Part shown: positions 5,274 to 6,680 of the stretch, one piece after another
Layout: every line of letters begins with the position of its first letter
Position numbering within the stretch: position 1 is the first letter of the stretch
Source: Chloroflexota bacterium
GTDB lineage: Bacteria; Chloroflexota; UBA6077; FW602-bin22; JACPQP01
DNA length: 6,680 bases
Assembly: GCA_016190465.1 (NCBI GenBank)
Contig: JACPQP010000280.1
Location: 1 to 6,680 of the forward strand
Direction of reading: 5' to 3'
Program-made: the position numbers and the translations under genes
Notes under the pieces: model-generated
The model's database searches: none
What the model was told of the DNA's origin: nothing
The model's input: only the letters and a program-made list of their open reading frames with translations

Positions 5274-6290
5274 CTACTCGTTGAAGCCGATCTCCTGTTC
5301 TTCCTCCCACTGGAAGATCACGCCCAGTTGCTCCGACTTGCGGTCTACCGCGCCATCGTACGCCCGCTGGCAGTCCTCGGGCGAGAAGCGGTGGGTGATA
5401 AGCTCCCGCACGCGCACCTTGCCCTGCCGCAGCAGCTCGAAGGCGCACTGGTGGTTGTGGACGACGGAGCCAGGCTGGTGGACGGCGCCTGGCTGATCGC
5501 GCACGTCGGGGATGGGGAACTGCCACTCCCAGCCGCTGCGGACGGTGAGGTAGCGGACGTGGATCGGCTCGATGATGTCCTTCGAGGGGACGGCGGGGTC
5601 GGCTACCCAGGGCGTGCCCACCAGCGAGACCTCGCCACCGAGCTGGGCAAGGGCGATGGCCGTGACCGCCCCTTTGGCCGTCCCGCTCGCCTCCAGCACC
5701 AGCCGGTGGACCGGTTGCACCGCGCCCTCTTCCCGTGGGTCGATGGTGTGGGCGACACCACAGCGCTGGGCCAGCTCGCGCCGAGCCGGCACCAGGTCGA
5801 CGCCGGTCGTCTCCATACCGGCGTTTACCAGCAACTGCGCTCCCAGGTTGCCGACCAGACCCAGCCCGACCACGGCGGCCCGGTCGCCGATCCGCGCCGT
5901 GCTCGTGCGAAGCGTCGCCAGCGGCACGGTGACCAGCCGGGCGAACACAGCCTCCTCGGCCGGCAGCCCCTCGGGCACCTTCAGACAGAGCTGCCGGGCA
6001 GTGTCGACGCAGGCCAGGGAGGTGTGGTTGCTCATCGTGTAGACCCGATCTCCCGGCCGGACAGTCGCATTGGGGCCGGCGGCGACGACCTCGCCGACGT
6101 TGGCGTAGCCGGTGGATCGCGGGTAGGGGGTGGGACTACGGCCGGGCAGGGGCAGGCCCTGGAACCACGCTCCCTCGGTTCCGCCGCTGAGCAGGGTCGT
6201 GTGGGTACGAATGACGACCTCGGCCGGGCCGAGGTCGTCCGGCGAGGTCTCGAAGTCCAGCAACTGCACCTGACGATAGGCGGTCACCAT
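5274..6290 (-). CDS. Medium-chain (alcohol dehydrogenase-like) NAD(P)-dependent oxidoreductase without visible zinc ligands
   Basis: A 338-residue cytosolic dehydrogenase. The N-terminal GroES-like domain holds LLSGGTEG (33-40), where classical zinc enzymes have a catalytic Cys; here it is Ser, as in the ISxGTE motif of non-zinc relatives such as the BchC type. STGYANVGEVVAAG (59-72) and PGDRV (79-83) are typical of the superfamily. The Rossmann domain has VVGLGLVGNLGAQ (140-152), with dinucleotide motif GLGLVG (142-147). Asp165 at the end of the second strand favours NAD(H) over NADP(H). The four-Cys structural zinc loop is absent. The C-terminus (RFSPEDCQRAYDG) is also standard. Substrate unknown; oxidation of a polyol, sugar or similar alcohol is plausible. 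I chose the ATG at 6290, with AAGG about ten bases upstream; a GTG at 6332 would add 14 residues and has GAGGA upstream in the neighbouring inverted repeat. It stands alone, with a 108-base gap to the next reading frame. Confidence 0.9.
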   Translation of the reverse strand: MVTAYRQVQLLDFETSPDDLGPAEVVIRTHTTLLSGGTEGAWFQGLPLPGRSPTPYPRSTGYANVGEVVAAGPNATVRPGDRVYTMSNHTSLACVDTARQLCLKVPEGLPAEEAVFARLVTVPLATLRTSTARIGDRAAVVGLGLVGNLGAQLLVNAGMETTGVDLVPARRELAQRCGVAHTIDPREEGAVQPVHRLVLEASGTAKGAVTAIALAQLGGEVSLVGTPWVADPAVPSKDIIEPIHVRYLTVRSGWEWQFPIPDVRDQPGAVHQPGSVVHNHQCAFELLRQGKVRVRELITHRFSPEDCQRAYDGAVDRKSEQLGVIFQWEEEQEIGFNE

Positions 6291-6337
6291 GATTCGTTTG
6301 CCTTGCACCGAGACGGTCCTCCTGAAGCTCACATTCA

Positions 6338-6680
6338 GCCAATTCCTCTATGGGGTGAAGTCTACAATGCCGGAGGGCAGCCCGCTCCCTGAGCCCCCCC
6401 TCACAAGGGTTGGTATCGCGGGGGGGGGTGCCCTGCGACTGAAGTCGCGGGCTACCGTTACGAAGTCGGCCTGCGCCGACTGGGTTAGCCCGCGAAGGCG
6501 GGCTTCGCAAAGGTAGCTCGCGACTTTAGTCGCCGAGCACCCCCGCCGATACCTACCCCTGTGAGCTGAGCCCCCCCTCCCCGCGGGAGAGAGGGCGGCC
6601 CTCACCCCTGGCCCCCACAGGCACTAACTTACGGCCACCTGGGGGCGAGGGCACAGACCTCTCCCCATAGAGGAATTGGC
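6338..6680. mobile_element. Noncoding element bounded by 26-base inverted repeats
   Basis: Positions 6338-6363 and 6655-6680 are inverted copies matching at 24 of 26 bases. The outer 18 (GCCAATTCCTCTATGGGG on the left) are perfect. The right copy ends exactly at the window edge, so the repeat may extend further. No credible gene lies inside; the open frames are short and cross palindromes. Besides the inner palindrome (6400-6565), the right part has its own long imperfect hairpin: GCCCTC (6598-6603) with GAGGGC (6647-6652), CCCC (6605-6608) with GGGG (6642-6645), and TGGCC (6609-6613) with GGCCA (6633-6637). Short, noncoding and inverted-repeat-bounded, it resembles a MITE. An alternative is that the arms belong to two inverted copies of a longer sequence lying mainly outside the window. 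It sits directly upstream of the dehydrogenase and may carry its promoter. Confidence 0.6.
6389..6579. repeat. Large palindromic repeat flanked by a 14-base direct duplication
   Basis: CTGAGCCCCCCCTC occurs at 6389-6402 and again at 6566-6579. Between the copies lies a long palindrome with outer arms 6400-6434 and 6534-6565 (imperfect, sharing CTCACA, GGTATC and a G-run then TG). The middle arms 6435-6456 and 6512-6533 are 22 bases with only two differences. The core has two separate hairpins: AGTCGGC-ctgc-GCCGACT (6464-6481) and AGCCCGC-gaag-GCGGGCT (6487-6504). The folded form is a long stem carrying two side hairpins. Both differences in the 22-base stem are G opposite T, so a plus-strand RNA would pair along its whole length with G-U wobbles. 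I recognise the GACTGAAGTCGCGGGCTACC style of repeat from Chloroflexota genomes but know no function. The flanking duplication suggests insertion. Confidence 0.8.

Noticed and set aside
5265..5276. A terminator hairpin after the dehydrogenase
   Set aside because: TAGCC-ca-GGCTA gives only five base pairs with a two-base loop and no T-run; it is too weak to call.
5328..6392. A 354-residue plus-strand open frame
   Set aside because: It is the antisense shadow of the dehydrogenase, whose Rossmann and GroES motifs fix the real strand.

Overview
The window is high in GC. The long genes run at roughly 70-77% in stretches counted by hand. Starts are often GTG or TTG. Short hairpin-rich intergenic repeats fill both ends. 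The palindromic repeat near the right end, the 89-base repeats on the left and the degenerate GGGCGA and GCGAAAGGC tandem tracts all look like repeats I associate with Chloroflexota (Thermomicrobia or Anaerolineae type). That affiliation comes from repeat style and protein flavour, not from a marker gene, and is tentative.

Layout, left to right. Positions 3-180 hold two direct copies of an 89-base hairpin repeat. They abut the C-terminal half of a PIN-domain (VapC-like) toxin on the plus strand, ending at 456, whose N-terminal half is missing. All remaining genes are on the minus strand, so transcription runs right to left. In transcription order they begin with a medium-chain dehydrogenase without visible zinc ligands (6290-5274). 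A 5' region of about 320 bases follows, with a good sigma70-like promoter, an inverted repeat centred on its -10 box, and the remnant of a ribbon-helix-helix antitoxin broken by one in-frame TAA. Next come three tightly coupled genes of unknown function (4952-4230, 4227-3571, 3560-3183). Eleven bases later starts a complete ABC exporter of the COG4586/COG4587/COG3694 type: ATPase (3171-2161), permease (2070-1264) and a second permease (1262-477). The ATPase and first permease are separated by two short tandem repeats (8-base and 9-base units). The right end (6338-6680) is noncoding. It looks like a nested repeat: near-perfect 26-base outer inverted repeats enclose a long palindromic element flanked by a 14-base direct duplication.

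How the parts may work together. The ABC genes plausibly form one ATPase dimer with a heterodimeric membrane domain, exporting an unknown substrate. The three unknown genes have lower GC (about 58% in counted stretches) than the exporter and dehydrogenase on either side. Their starts and stops are interlocked, so they look like a transferred module that sits in front of, and may be co-transcribed with, the exporter. This trio is the best candidate for an undescribed system. Its families look familiar to me as unnamed, widely scattered proteins, but the sequence reveals no biochemical activity. Broken toxin-antitoxin genes on both sides of the exporter and module block fit a region of repeated gene gain and loss.
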